DNA of 64,000 nucleotides from JBCCEJ01 sp039030335. GTDB taxonomy: Bacteria > Pseudomonadota > Gammaproteobacteria > HK1. Positions 17,647 to 26,808 of the stretch are shown in pieces. Both the position numbers and the translations under genes were made by a program. The notes beneath the pieces are model-generated. The model did not search any database. It was not told the DNA's origin and saw nothing but the letters and a program-made list of their open reading frames with translations. Location: positions 103,478 through 167,477 of the forward strand of contig JBCCEJ010000004.1 of assembly GCA_039030335.1 (NCBI GenBank). The letters run 5' to 3'. Position 1 is the stretch's first letter. Each line of letters begins with the position of its first letter.

Positions 17647-18801
17647 ATGTCCAGACCTGCACCGCTTTCCGGTATTCGCATCGTTGACCTGACCCAGGTA
17701 TTCGCCGGCCCTTACTGTACGTATCAGCTCGCGCTGCTGGGTGCGCACGTCATCAAGGTCGAGCCTCCCGGCGGAGAACTGACCCGCGCGGGCGGCGCGA
17801 TCCCCGAGTTGAACGAAGCCGGGCTGGGTCTGTCGTTCTGTACGCAAAACAGCGACAAACAATGCATTACCGTCGACCTCAAGGATCCGGTCGGACGCGA
17901 CGCCGTGCTCGATCTCGCGGCCGATGTCGATATCTTCATTCAGAACTACCGCCCCGGAGTCGCCGAACGCCTGGGGCTCGGAGAGGCGGCACTACGGGCG
18001 CGCAACCCGAACGTCATCTACTGCTCGATCTCCGCCTACGGGTCGGACGGTCCGATCGGGCACCGGCCCGCGTACGACCATGTCGTGCAGGCCATGTCCG
18101 GCATCATGGCGACCACCGGTACGCAAGAGAGTGGCCCGACCAAGGTTGGCGCTCCTTACGTCGACTACGGCACCGGGATGAACGCCGCCTTCGCCATCCT
18201 CGCCGCTCTGCGCGAGCGCGACCGCACTGGTGAGGGGCAGAGCATCGATGTGTCGATGCTCGATACGACGTTGCTCCTGATGGCCAACAACGTCGTCACC
18301 ACCGCGACTACGGGTCAGGATCTGCCGCCGCTCGGCAATGAGGCGGCGAGCCGAGCGCCGTCGTCAGGCTGCTTCATCGCCGCGGACGGCGGCATGCTCA
18401 TGTTGGCGGCCAACAACGAACGTCAGTTCCGCGACCTCTGTGCCGTTGCCGGTCACGCCGAATGGGCAGACGACCCGCGCTGGTCGGCGCCGGCCGTGCG
18501 TCGCGAGAATCAGGACGCCTTGCGGGCAGTGCTGGACACCGCGTTCGCCACCAAGACCGCAGCGGAGTGGGAGACGCTGCTGGACGCTGCCGGGGTTCCC
18601 GCCAGCCGCACGCGCCGGCTGAGCGAAACGATCGCGGAAGGCCAGCCGGACGCAAGAGGTTTGCTGCACGAGGTTGCGGTGGGCGGCAACAAGACCCCGG
18701 TCAAGCTGACCGGCATCGGGTTCCGCCTGAACGGCGATCCCCTGGCCCCGCAGGATCGTCCACACGCCGCTGGCGAAGATAACGAGCGCTGGTTGGGTTG
18801 A
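17647..18801 (+). CDS. CaiB/BaiF-type family III CoA-transferase
   Basis: 384 residues. The N-terminal signature LSGIRIVDLTQVFAGPYCTYQLALLGAHVIKVEPPGG, FIQNYRPGVAERLGLG, and the catalytic Asp near residue 173 in PYVDYGTGM all match class III CoA-transferases such as CaiB and formyl-CoA transferase. These move CoA between a thioester and a carboxylic acid. The gene lies just before an MttB-family methyltransferase on the same strand (267-base gap). A quaternary-amine acid such as carnitine or a betaine is therefore a reasonable but unproven substrate. Confidence 0.9.
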   Translation: MSRPAPLSGIRIVDLTQVFAGPYCTYQLALLGAHVIKVEPPGGELTRAGGAIPELNEAGLGLSFCTQNSDKQCITVDLKDPVGRDAVLDLAADVDIFIQNYRPGVAERLGLGEAALRARNPNVIYCSISAYGSDGPIGHRPAYDHVVQAMSGIMATTGTQESGPTKVGAPYVDYGTGMNAAFAILAALRERDRTGEGQSIDVSMLDTTLLLMANNVVTTATTGQDLPPLGNEAASRAPSSGCFIAADGGMLMLAANNERQFRDLCAVAGHAEWADDPRWSAPAVRRENQDALRAVLDTAFATKTAAEWETLLDAAGVPASRTRRLSETIAEGQPDARGLLHEVAVGGNKTPVKLTGIGFRLNGDPLAPQDRPHAAGEDNERWLG

Positions 18802-19068
18802 GCTGCCCGCACGGCTGCTGGCGTGACACCTGCAGCCCGGCATGCGAGGGACGCCGCGGGCACGGGTAGGTCGAAAGACGAAGTCGTACCTGGATAAGTG
18901 TCCTTCTCATCGAAGCTAGCCGACCTGCCGCCCATTATCGAATCTACTGCGTTGGACCCGGGTCGAGCCGAACGATGCCCGGTCGCACCCACACCCGGTA
19001 CGGGCACAAGGGTTGACGCATCGCTCGGTGAGCCACGCCAGAGCGCCAAAGCGGGAGCACATGCATTC

Positions 19069-20652
19069 ATGAGTACAGACGCCGGGCGGGAGCCATCCCG
19101 GGCCAATCGAAGAGGGAGCCGACGCGGTGGCGGCCGGGCTGGCAACACCCGGCGGGCCTCGGTGCAATCCATCTCGCAACAGGCCTGGCGAGTCCCCGTC
19201 AACAGCGACCGGCCTACCGAGCCGCTCACGGCAGATGCCGTCGAGGCCATTCACGGCGGCGCGATGCGCATTTTGGAAGAGATCGGCATCGAGTTTCTGA
19301 ACGAAGAAGCCAAGGCGTATCTGAAAGGTGCCGGCTGCGCGGTGGATCCGTCTTCGGACAACGTGCGCATGGATCGTGCCTTCGTCATGGAGCAGGTTGC
19401 CAAAGCCCCGCAGGAATTCACGCTGACACCGCGCAATTCAGCCAACCGGCTTACGATCGGGGGCCCGCATATGGTGTTCGGCAACGTCTCCAGTCCGCCG
19501 AACTGTTCTGACCTGGATCGTGGCCGCCGACCCGGCGAAAGATCCAGCTACCAGGACCTGATCAAGCTGACGCAGGCTTTCAACTGCATCCACTTTGCCG
19601 GTGGCTACCCTGTCGAGCCGCTGGACCTGCACGCATCGATCCGGCATCTGGACTGCATCTTCGACAAGCTGACGCTTACCGACAAAGTCGTGCATGCCTA
19701 CTGTCTCGGCAAGGAGCGGGTCGAGGACGCCATGGAGATGGTGCGTATCGCGGGCGGCTTGACGCACGCAGAGTTCGATGCAACCCCGCGCATGTACACG
19801 AACATCAATTCCTCATCACCGCTGAAGCACGACTTTCCAATGCTCGATGGCGCGATGCGGCTCGCGCGGCGCGGACAGCCAGTGGTGGTGACACCGTTTA
19901 CGCTTTCGGGCGCCATGGCGCCGGTGACGTTGGCCGGAGCCGTGATGCAACAAACCGCCGAGGCACTCGCCGCGATCGCGTTGCTGCAGGTGGTCAATCC
20001 AGGCACGCCGGTCGTCTACGGGTCGTTTACTTCGAACGTCGACATGAAGTCCGGCGCGCCAGCTTTCGGGACCCCTGAATACATGCGTGCGACGCAGATG
20101 TCGGGGCAGATGGCGCGGCGTTACAACCTGCCGCTGCGCGCCTCGAACGCCTGCGCGGCCAACGCGCCCGATTCGCAGTCTGCCTGGGAAAGCGCGTTCT
20201 CCCTGTGGGCATGCGTCTCGTCGCGCACCAATATCGTCTACCACGCGGCCGGCTGGCTGGAGGGCGGTCTGTGCGCCAGTTATGAGAAGTTCGTGATGGA
20301 CTGTGAGACGCTGCAGCAGATGATTCACTACATGCAGCCGATGCAGGCTGACGCGGACGCGCTCGCATTCGACGCGATCCGGGAGGTTGGTCCTACGGGC
20401 CACTTCTTCGGCGTGGACCACACGCAGGAGCGCTACGAGACGGCGTTTTACAGCCCGTTCATCAGCGACTGGTCAAACTTCGAGAACTGGGAAGACCAGG
20501 GCTCGCAGCTGACACCGCAGCGCGCCAATGCCATCTGGAAACAGGTGCTAGCAGACTTCGAGCCGCCGCCGATGGACGCGGGCGTTCGCGAGGAACTGAG
20601 CGACTTCGTCGAGCGACGGCGACGCGAAGGCGGCGCACCTACCGATTTCTGA
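19069..20652 (+). CDS. MttB-family trimethylamine methyltransferase homologue
   Basis: 527 residues from the ATG at 19069 (GGGAG 11 bases upstream); a longer reading from 18898 adds an unlikely 57-residue leader. The N-terminus is basic and Arg/Gly-rich, then the MttB TIM barrel begins (GAMRILEEIGIEFLNEEAKAYLKGAGC). True trimethylamine methyltransferases carry an in-frame amber codon read as pyrrolysine. This frame is uninterrupted, so it belongs to the non-pyrrolysine group, whose studied members demethylate glycine betaine, proline betaine or carnitine onto a corrinoid protein. No corrinoid protein gene is nearby. A second homologue is at 31602-33146. Confidence 0.88.
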   Translation: MSTDAGREPSRANRRGSRRGGGRAGNTRRASVQSISQQAWRVPVNSDRPTEPLTADAVEAIHGGAMRILEEIGIEFLNEEAKAYLKGAGCAVDPSSDNVRMDRAFVMEQVAKAPQEFTLTPRNSANRLTIGGPHMVFGNVSSPPNCSDLDRGRRPGERSSYQDLIKLTQAFNCIHFAGGYPVEPLDLHASIRHLDCIFDKLTLTDKVVHAYCLGKERVEDAMEMVRIAGGLTHAEFDATPRMYTNINSSSPLKHDFPMLDGAMRLARRGQPVVVTPFTLSGAMAPVTLAGAVMQQTAEALAAIALLQVVNPGTPVVYGSFTSNVDMKSGAPAFGTPEYMRATQMSGQMARRYNLPLRASNACAANAPDSQSAWESAFSLWACVSSRTNIVYHAAGWLEGGLCASYEKFVMDCETLQQMIHYMQPMQADADALAFDAIREVGPTGHFFGVDHTQERYETAFYSPFISDWSNFENWEDQGSQLTPQRANAIWKQVLADFEPPPMDAGVREELSDFVERRRREGGAPTDF

Positions 20653-20713
20653 GGCGTGTGGCTTCATGCGCCCGTGGTAGTCATTAGCTGCCGCCCGTCG
20701 CGATGCCCGCGGG

Positions 20714-21982
20714 CTACGCCGCCCCTTCTTCCAGTTCCTCCAACTCCTGCTGTTCCTGCATGACCTGCACCGCGACCTGGGTGGCGATCGGCGAAGCGCG
20801 GGCGCTCATGGCGACGAACTGTCCCTGATCCTCCAGCGGTACCGCGGCGCGGCGGGTCATCCGGTATAGCGCGAACAACCCGACGCCGAGTTCGCCGAGC
20901 CCGATCGTCAAAAACAGGCCATGGTCGCCCAGCAGGTCCATCGCGATCGCGGCTGCGGTCGGGCCTACGGCCAGCCCGGCACCGCTCACCAGAACCAGCG
21001 TGGAACTCGCCGCAACCATCTGGGCCGGCTGCAAGTGGTCGTTCGTGTGGGCGATGCAAAGCGAGTACTGCGGCAGCGACAGGCCCCCAAAGAGTCCCAC
21101 GCCTACCATCAGCGCGACCATCGAATCTCCCGCGAAGTGATTGACCAGCAGCGCGATGGCGCCGGCGCCGAGCGCGGACGCCGTTAGTACGTGACGGCGA
21201 TCCAGGAAATCCGACAGACGCCCCACCGGCCATTGCAGGAGCAGGCCACCCAACAACGGCGCGCTGGCAAACCAGGCCGTCTCAGCCAGTGAGAACCCGG
21301 CGTTTTGAGCAAACACCGCGGAGAGCGACAGCAATGCGCCGTTAGCGACACCCTGTCCGACCATCCCTACCACGCCCAGCGGCGAGGCACGGTAGAGCTG
21401 GCGCATGCTGACGCTGGTCGGCGTGGCGAACTCTGGCGCAGGCGTTGCCGTCAGCGCGATCGGCACCACCGCCATCGACACCAGGATCGATGCCAGCACG
21501 AACAGTTCGAAACTCACCGGATTGCCGACGTTGATGAGGAGCTGACCGCCGATCATCGACCCGAGGGTCACCAGCATGTAGACGGACAGCAGCGCGCCGC
21601 GGGTTTCGTTGGTCGCGCGGTCGTTCAGCCAGCTCTCCGCGATCACGTAGAGGCCGGCGAAACAGAACCCGGTCAGCAGGCGCACGAGCCCCCAACTCAC
21701 CGGCGTAACGTACAGCGCGTGCACGAGCACGGCGGCGGATGCGACGGACGCCAACGCCGCGAAGACCCGCACGTGACCGACTCGTCGGACGATACGGCTG
21801 GTTACCACCGAGCCGGCCAGGAAGCCGACGAAGTAGCAGGTCATGACGAGACCTGTCGCCGTCGTATCGAATTCCTCGACAGACGCGCGCACGCCCAGCA
21901 GCGTACCTTGCAGGCCGTTTCCGAACATGATCAGAGCGACGCCCAAGAGCAGCGCCCAAGTGCTGGCGATGGCGGGAAACAT
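20714..21982 (-). CDS. MFS transporter (YcaD-like)
   Basis: 422 residues from the ATG at 21982; an upstream extension to 22114 lacks similarity. Twelve hydrophobic segments are readable, beginning TWALLLGVALIMFGNGLQGTLLGVRAS, with the MFS loop motif VVTSRIVRRVGHVRVFAALAS after helix 2 and the equivalent PVGRLSDFLDRRHVLTASALG after helix 8. The acidic C-tail (QEQQELEELEEG) is unusual. The substrate is unknown. The gene is divergent from gdhA and convergent with the MttB homologue. Confidence 0.88.
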   Translation of the reverse strand: MFPAIASTWALLLGVALIMFGNGLQGTLLGVRASVEEFDTTATGLVMTCYFVGFLAGSVVTSRIVRRVGHVRVFAALASVASAAVLVHALYVTPVSWGLVRLLTGFCFAGLYVIAESWLNDRATNETRGALLSVYMLVTLGSMIGGQLLINVGNPVSFELFVLASILVSMAVVPIALTATPAPEFATPTSVSMRQLYRASPLGVVGMVGQGVANGALLSLSAVFAQNAGFSLAETAWFASAPLLGGLLLQWPVGRLSDFLDRRHVLTASALGAGAIALLVNHFAGDSMVALMVGVGLFGGLSLPQYSLCIAHTNDHLQPAQMVAASSTLVLVSGAGLAVGPTAAAIAMDLLGDHGLFLTIGLGELGVGLFALYRMTRRAAVPLEDQGQFVAMSARASPIATQVAVQVMQEQQELEELEEGAA

Positions 21983-22368
21983 GGTGTGATTCTCGCAATA
22001 CAGCGGGCCTTTGTGAGGCCAGCTGCCAACCGGGGGCGAACTTGTATCACGCGCGACGAGATACCCCAAAGTCCGTAGCAGACATTTATTTGAGCGACGT
22101 CGCACGCGACGCAATTAGCGTCGGAATTGGAGCAAAGCAAAATGCGCTTTCGGTTGGTCCAAACAGCCCGGGCCAGCCAGCTGCGTCTGCTGGCGTCCAG
22201 GTATCGGTGATGCCCGCGCGCGCGTGGTAATTCCTGCTAAATTGGCGCGGCCCGACCGAGTCGGCCAGCCGGGCAGGAGCGCGGCGCAGGCCCGTCACCT
22301 CACCGTAGTGTCGACCGCCTGCAACAGCGACGGCGGCGGGAACAGACTTTCGTCGAAGGAGATATCGC
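21983..22368. other. Divergent MFS/gdhA intergenic region
   Basis: 386 bases between two divergent genes. I see no gene or convincing structured RNA. A strong ribosome-binding site, AAGGAG, lies at its right end just before the gdhA ATG. Both promoters should lie here. Confidence 0.5.
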
Positions 22369-23724
22369 ATGCCTACGGCCCACGAACCGCCCACAATCGA
22401 GAAATTCATGGATGGTGTTGTCCGCCGCAACCCGGGTGAACCGGAGTTTCAGCAGGCCGTACAGGAGGTGGCGGAGAGTATCTTTCCCTACATTGCCGAC
22501 AAGCCGATTTATCACGAGTGGGAGATTCTGCGGCGAATCGCGGAGCCCGACCGTGTGGTCATGTTCCGCGTCTGTTGGGAAGACGACAAAGGCAACATCC
22601 GCGTCAATCGCGGCTACCGCGTGCAGAACAACAACTCCATTGGCCCGTACAAAGGGGGAATCCGTTTCCACCCGACCGTCAATCTGTCGGTGCTCAAGTT
22701 TCTCGGCTTTGAGCAGACCTTCAAGAACTCGCTCACCGGGTTGCCGATGGGTGGCGGGAAAGGCGGCGCGGACTTCAATCCGAAGGGAAAATCTGACAAT
22801 GAGGTCATGAACTTCTGCCAGTCGTTCATGACCGAGCTGTTCCGTCACGTCGGTGAAGACACTGACGTGCCGGCCGGCGACATCGGCGTAGGCGCGCGTG
22901 AGATCGGCTACATGTTCGGTCAGTACAAGCGCATTACCAACAAGTTCGTCGGCGTATTGACGGGTAAAGGCATGGAATTCGGCGGTAGCCCGATCCGTAC
23001 CGAGGCAACCGGCTATGGCACCGTCTACATGATGCAGGGGATGCTCGAGACCAAGGGCCAGAGTTTCGACGGCAAGAGTGTCGCGATCTCAGGGTCGGGC
23101 AACGTCGCCACCTACGCGGCCGAAAAAGTGCTGCAACTCGGCGGCAAGGTGCTGACGCTGTCGGACTCGGGCGGTTTCGTGTACGCCAAAGACGGCATCG
23201 ATCAGGAACAGCTGGAATGGGTCATGAATCTCAAAACGGTACGCCGCGGCCGGATCAGCGAGGCGGCCGGCGAGTTCGGTTGGGATTACGTTGCCGGCGA
23301 ACGGCCTTGGGGGGTCACATGTGATATCGCACTGCCGTGCGCGACGCAGAACGAACTCAACATCGAAGAGGCGAAAACGCTCATCCAAAATGGCTGCGTC
23401 GGCGTAGCGGAAGGAGCGAATATGCCCACCACCATCGATGGCGTGCACGCCTTCCAGAAGGCGCGCATCCTGTTCGCGCCCGCGAAGGCAGCCAATGCGG
23501 GCGGCGTGGCCGTGTCGGGGCTCGAGATGAGTCAGAACAGCGCGCGCATAACCTGGAAAGAGGATGAGCTGCAGCAGCTACTGCGCGACATCATGCAAGG
23601 CATTCACGACAAGTGCGTCGAGTACGGGCGTGTGGATGACGACTACGTCGACTACGTGACAGGCGCCAATGTCGCCGGTTTCGTGAAGGTGGCGGACGCG
23701 ATGATCGCCTACGGTGTCGTCTGA
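22369..23724 (+). CDS. gdhA: NADP-specific glutamate dehydrogenase
   Basis: 451 residues, hexameric class. The signature PMGGGKGGADFNPKGKSD holds the catalytic and glutamate-binding lysines. It is followed by VPAGDIGVGAREIGYMFGQYK and a Rossmann domain (SGSGNVATYAAEKVLQLGGKVLTLSDSGG). It makes glutamate from 2-oxoglutarate, ammonia and NADPH. The ribosome-binding site GAAGGAG is well placed before the ATG at 22369. A 12-bp GC-rich palindrome follows the stop. Confidence 0.95.
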   Translation: MPTAHEPPTIEKFMDGVVRRNPGEPEFQQAVQEVAESIFPYIADKPIYHEWEILRRIAEPDRVVMFRVCWEDDKGNIRVNRGYRVQNNNSIGPYKGGIRFHPTVNLSVLKFLGFEQTFKNSLTGLPMGGGKGGADFNPKGKSDNEVMNFCQSFMTELFRHVGEDTDVPAGDIGVGAREIGYMFGQYKRITNKFVGVLTGKGMEFGGSPIRTEATGYGTVYMMQGMLETKGQSFDGKSVAISGSGNVATYAAEKVLQLGGKVLTLSDSGGFVYAKDGIDQEQLEWVMNLKTVRRGRISEAAGEFGWDYVAGERPWGVTCDIALPCATQNELNIEEAKTLIQNGCVGVAEGANMPTTIDGVHAFQKARILFAPAKAANAGGVAVSGLEMSQNSARITWKEDELQQLLRDIMQGIHDKCVEYGRVDDDYVDYVTGANVAGFVKVADAMIAYGVV

Positions 23725-23737
23725 CAGGTTTGTCTCA

Positions 23738-23762
23738 GCGCCGACGGCCAGGCCGTCGGCGC
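23738..23762 (+). terminator. GC-rich stem-loop after gdhA
   Basis: GCGCCGACGGCC-A-GGCCGTCGGCGC: a perfect 12-bp palindrome 13 bases after the gdhA stop. No U-run follows, so termination may be Rho-assisted or the hairpin may protect the 3' end. Confidence 0.6.
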
Positions 23763-23810
23763 CGCGCGCCCGACGCAAGGCCGCAACACAAGTGATCCGC
23801 GGCTGTTACG

Positions 23811-24461
23811 ATGGCTGAAGCGCCGCCATCTGGCGTCGGCAGAGCCGACACGTCTCCAAACCCCTACGCGCCGCCCGAGGCGGCGGTTGAAGACCGCTTT
23901 TCCGAAGCTGATGTGCGCCGGGACGGGGACCGGCTGGTCGTAACGATCGGCCGCGGTATCACCAGCTGTTGCGCGACCTGTGGGCGCGAGTCCGGGTTGC
24001 GGCTCATCAATCCACGCATGCTGTGGCGCAATCCCAAAGGCTGTGCCGCCTCCCTCGGCACGGCCGCTATGACCATCGCTGTGATTCAGCTCGGACTTTC
24101 CGGCGGGCAGGTGCTTTACGCGATCGCCGCGATGCTGCTCGGGTTCACGGTCGCTAACGTTTACTGGCGCTCGCGACGGTTCAGACTTTCGCTAGCGGTC
24201 TGCGACCAGTGCCGGCGGCGCCGCTGGCGGTACTGGACGATCGCGGCGCTGCCCCTCATCGCGACCTTCATCTCGGCCTTCTACTTCGAAGCGAGCATCG
24301 TGGCGCTGCTGTTGCTTTACGTGGTTGCCCGCCGATTGCAGCCAGGTACCCTCCGGCCCAAGCGCGTGGTCGAGGATCGGGTCTGGCTGGCTGGTGCGCA
24401 GAGCTCGGTTCTGGAGCGTTTCGGCGAGCTCTCTGACACGCAGGACCGGCCATCGGGATAA
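23811..24461 (+). CDS. Hypothetical membrane protein with two CxxC pairs
   Basis: 216 residues, no family recognised. The N-terminus is Pro-rich (PNPYAPPEAAVED). A CATC pair near residue 54 and a CDQC pair near residue 131 each precede basic sequence. Hydrophobic helices lie near 83-118 and 140-172 (two pairs). The arrangement of zinc-ribbon-like Cys pairs alternating with helix pairs suggests a small membrane protein with cytoplasmic metal sites. Not obviously linked to gdhA or the following genes. Confidence 0.6.
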   Translation: MAEAPPSGVGRADTSPNPYAPPEAAVEDRFSEADVRRDGDRLVVTIGRGITSCCATCGRESGLRLINPRMLWRNPKGCAASLGTAAMTIAVIQLGLSGGQVLYAIAAMLLGFTVANVYWRSRRFRLSLAVCDQCRRRRWRYWTIAALPLIATFISAFYFEASIVALLLLYVVARRLQPGTLRPKRVVEDRVWLAGAQSSVLERFGELSDTQDRPSG

Positions 24462-24721
24462 GCCTTCGGCCAGCCCAATCCCGTCCGAGGCGGCCGGGAA
24501 CCTGTCTGCAATGACACTGGAAATGTTTTCTGTTGATGCCATACTTGGGCCGTTTGCAGTTCCTGACCGGGCCAGGTTGCGACGACGTCGACGGGGAACC
24601 GTCGCGTGGAGAACGACGCGGGAATCTGCAGATAAAAAGGTGTATGCCGTGGGTACTTGGGGGGAACGAGTCCGGCGGCTTGAGCCAGATAATGAGATTG
24701 ACGACGCGGAGACGGCCATCC

Positions 24722-25333
24722 GTGAGTGACCAGGACTTTATCAGCCTGGACGCCTTGTCACAGGTCCTTAGAAGACATCTTGGACAGGGCGATACAGGTA
24801 CGCTGTTTATCAAGACGGCGGAGAACCACTGGGGCTGTTTTGGCTTGCGCAACGGCCTGATCGTGTCGGTTATGTGCCGGGGCGTCAAAGATGCCAAGGC
24901 GATGCAGCACATCCAGGTTACCAGCGCTGTAACGGTGCGCTTCGACGGTTCGCAAGTGACCGGCGAAACCCCCGGCGGGCCAGCGCTCAGTAACGATCAG
25001 ATATTTGCGGGACTGGCTGGACTGCCGGTCGACGCACCTGTCGCCGGGATGGCGGCCGCGCCGGCCGCAGCGCCGGCTCCCGCGCCCACCGCTCCGGTGG
25101 CGGCCGGGCCCTCTCCAGCTGATGCCAGGCGGATCATCGATATCCTGAAAGCCGAGGCGGCAGATGCGCTCGGACCGATCGGGCCGCTCATCTGCGAGGA
25201 CCTCGTGGCCGGCAGAAGCATGACCCCCGAAGACATTCAGCAGATTCTCGGTCAGCTGGCGCGGGACATCGGTGACGCGGATGCGGCACGGACGTTTCAG
25301 GTCAGGGTGCTCGAGCGGATTCGCGGCGGCTGA
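24722..25333 (+). CDS. Hypothetical two-domain signalling-type protein
   Basis: About 203 residues from a GTG at 24722 (GGAG ten bases upstream); earlier in-frame starts exist. The N-terminal domain (about 1-80) has an alternating beta pattern (GTLFIKTAENHWGCFGLRNG) resembling DUF4388-type or roadblock-like sensory modules. An Ala/Pro linker follows near 100-125. The C-terminal helical domain (about 130-200) contains EAADALGPIGPLICEDLV. It lies 99 bases upstream of the dCache-HAMP gene, so the two may form one signalling unit. Domain names are tentative. Confidence 0.55.
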   Translation: MSDQDFISLDALSQVLRRHLGQGDTGTLFIKTAENHWGCFGLRNGLIVSVMCRGVKDAKAMQHIQVTSAVTVRFDGSQVTGETPGGPALSNDQIFAGLAGLPVDAPVAGMAAAPAAAPAPAPTAPVAAGPSPADARRIIDILKAEAADALGPIGPLICEDLVAGRSMTPEDIQQILGQLARDIGDADAARTFQVRVLERIRGG

Positions 25334-25432
25334 GCGCGATCCGGGGAAGTGCCGCGCGCAGCGGCGCTCCCGGAAACAATAATTGAGTGAAGGCAGACCG
25401 TACCCGGTACGGACCATTTCAGGACGGAATCA

Positions 25433-26755
25433 ATGGCAGATAAGCAGCGGCCGTTTTTCAAGAGCTTACGCGGCAAGTTGACCATGCAGACGCTCGCCGT
25501 GGGGCTGATCCCCGTCGTGCTGGTGGGGGCGCTCGCCTACCAGACGCTCGCCCAGCTGACCGACGCGGTAGACGAGCGGCTGAGCACCAGTCGTGAACAG
25601 CTCGCCGAAGACGTTGTCGGCGCCAACCTGAGCAGCACCTCCGCCCAGATCGCCGCTCAGATCGATCTGTTCCTGCGCGAGCGGATCGCTGACGCGCTGG
25701 TCTGGTCGACTGCGCCTGTCATCGTCGATTCGGCGCGCGATGCGCGCGAAAAACACCGGCTCGCGGGCCTTGACGATCTGACCATCGATCAGGTCGAAGC
25801 CCGGTTTACCGACGAGAAGAGCCTCGGCGAATTTGAGCGTGCGAACGACTATCTGAAGCAGCAGATCTCACTGTCGCCTCATTTCCGCGAGGTGTTCTTT
25901 ACCGATACCAAGGGCTTTAACGTGGGCCTGACGAACCCGACCTCCGACTTCGTGCAAAACGACGAAGGCTGGTGGCAGCAGGCCTGGCAAAGCGGCATCA
26001 GTATCGGCGACGTCGAATTCGACGACTCGGCTGGTATCTGGAGCATCGAAATCTCGGTGCGTATTGTCGATCCGCGCAACAACGACAGCCTCGGGGTCAT
26101 GAAGACCGTGCTCGGCATCAGCCTGATCCAGGGCGTCACGGACGATGCCGCAAAAGCGATCACAAAGGGCAAGGTCTCGGTGCTGAACACCGGTGGTTTG
26201 CTGATCGCGGACACCGAGTCGGAGCACGCGCGCCGCAAGATCATGAACGAAGCGGTGAATCTGAAGTCGGGCGGTGGCGCAGTGGCGACGGCCGCGTATG
26301 GCAATCAGCCCGCCGGCTACACGCTGGCCGGTGACTCGGTGGTCGGGTTTGCCAAATCCGCCGGCGGTGATTACTACAAGGAACTCGCCGAGAACTTCAC
26401 GGGCTTCGGGTGGGTCACGCTGGTTGAACAACCGCGGGCTGTTGCGTTCGCACCGATCGCGGGATTGGGCATCGTGCAGCGTGAGCTCGAAGACTCCAGA
26501 AATACACTCGCGATCGTGCTGCTCGCGGCGATTCTGGTCGTGGCCGTACTCTCTGTGGTCATGGCAACTCTGCTGTCGCGCGGCATTACCGTTCCCGTGC
26601 TGCAACTGCGGGACGTCGCCGAGCGCGTGAGCCGCGGTGATACCTCTCAAGAGGTGACGGCTGCGTCCGACGACGAGGTCGGCGATCTGGCGCGCGATTT
26701 CGAACGTATGCGCAAGAGCGTCGAGGTGGCAATGCGGCGCATGCGGGGCGGTTGA
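25433..26755 (+). CDS. dCache-HAMP sensor protein without output domain
   Basis: 440 residues. The layout is TM1 near 16-38, a large periplasmic double-Cache-like region (about 40-340), TM2 near 362-385 (LAIVLLAAILVVAVLSVVMA) and a HAMP domain near 386-438 (PVLQLRDVAERVSRGDTSQEV...DEVGDLARDFERMRKSVEVAM). It stops directly after HAMP: no methyl-accepting, kinase or cyclase domain is present, and none continues in other frames. It may transmit to a separate partner, possibly the preceding gene product. Confidence 0.82.
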   Translation: MADKQRPFFKSLRGKLTMQTLAVGLIPVVLVGALAYQTLAQLTDAVDERLSTSREQLAEDVVGANLSSTSAQIAAQIDLFLRERIADALVWSTAPVIVDSARDAREKHRLAGLDDLTIDQVEARFTDEKSLGEFERANDYLKQQISLSPHFREVFFTDTKGFNVGLTNPTSDFVQNDEGWWQQAWQSGISIGDVEFDDSAGIWSIEISVRIVDPRNNDSLGVMKTVLGISLIQGVTDDAAKAITKGKVSVLNTGGLLIADTESEHARRKIMNEAVNLKSGGGAVATAAYGNQPAGYTLAGDSVVGFAKSAGGDYYKELAENFTGFGWVTLVEQPRAVAFAPIAGLGIVQRELEDSRNTLAIVLLAAILVVAVLSVVMATLLSRGITVPVLQLRDVAERVSRGDTSQEVTAASDDEVGDLARDFERMRKSVEVAMRRMRGG

Positions 26756-26808
26756 AGGCGCCTCGTATCCATCCTGATTGAACCGCTGACGCGACTCGCG
26801 GAGCGGCT

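Noticed and set aside
18898..19068. N-terminal extension of the MttB homologue
   Set aside because: No family similarity; a better ribosome-binding site precedes the ATG at 19069.
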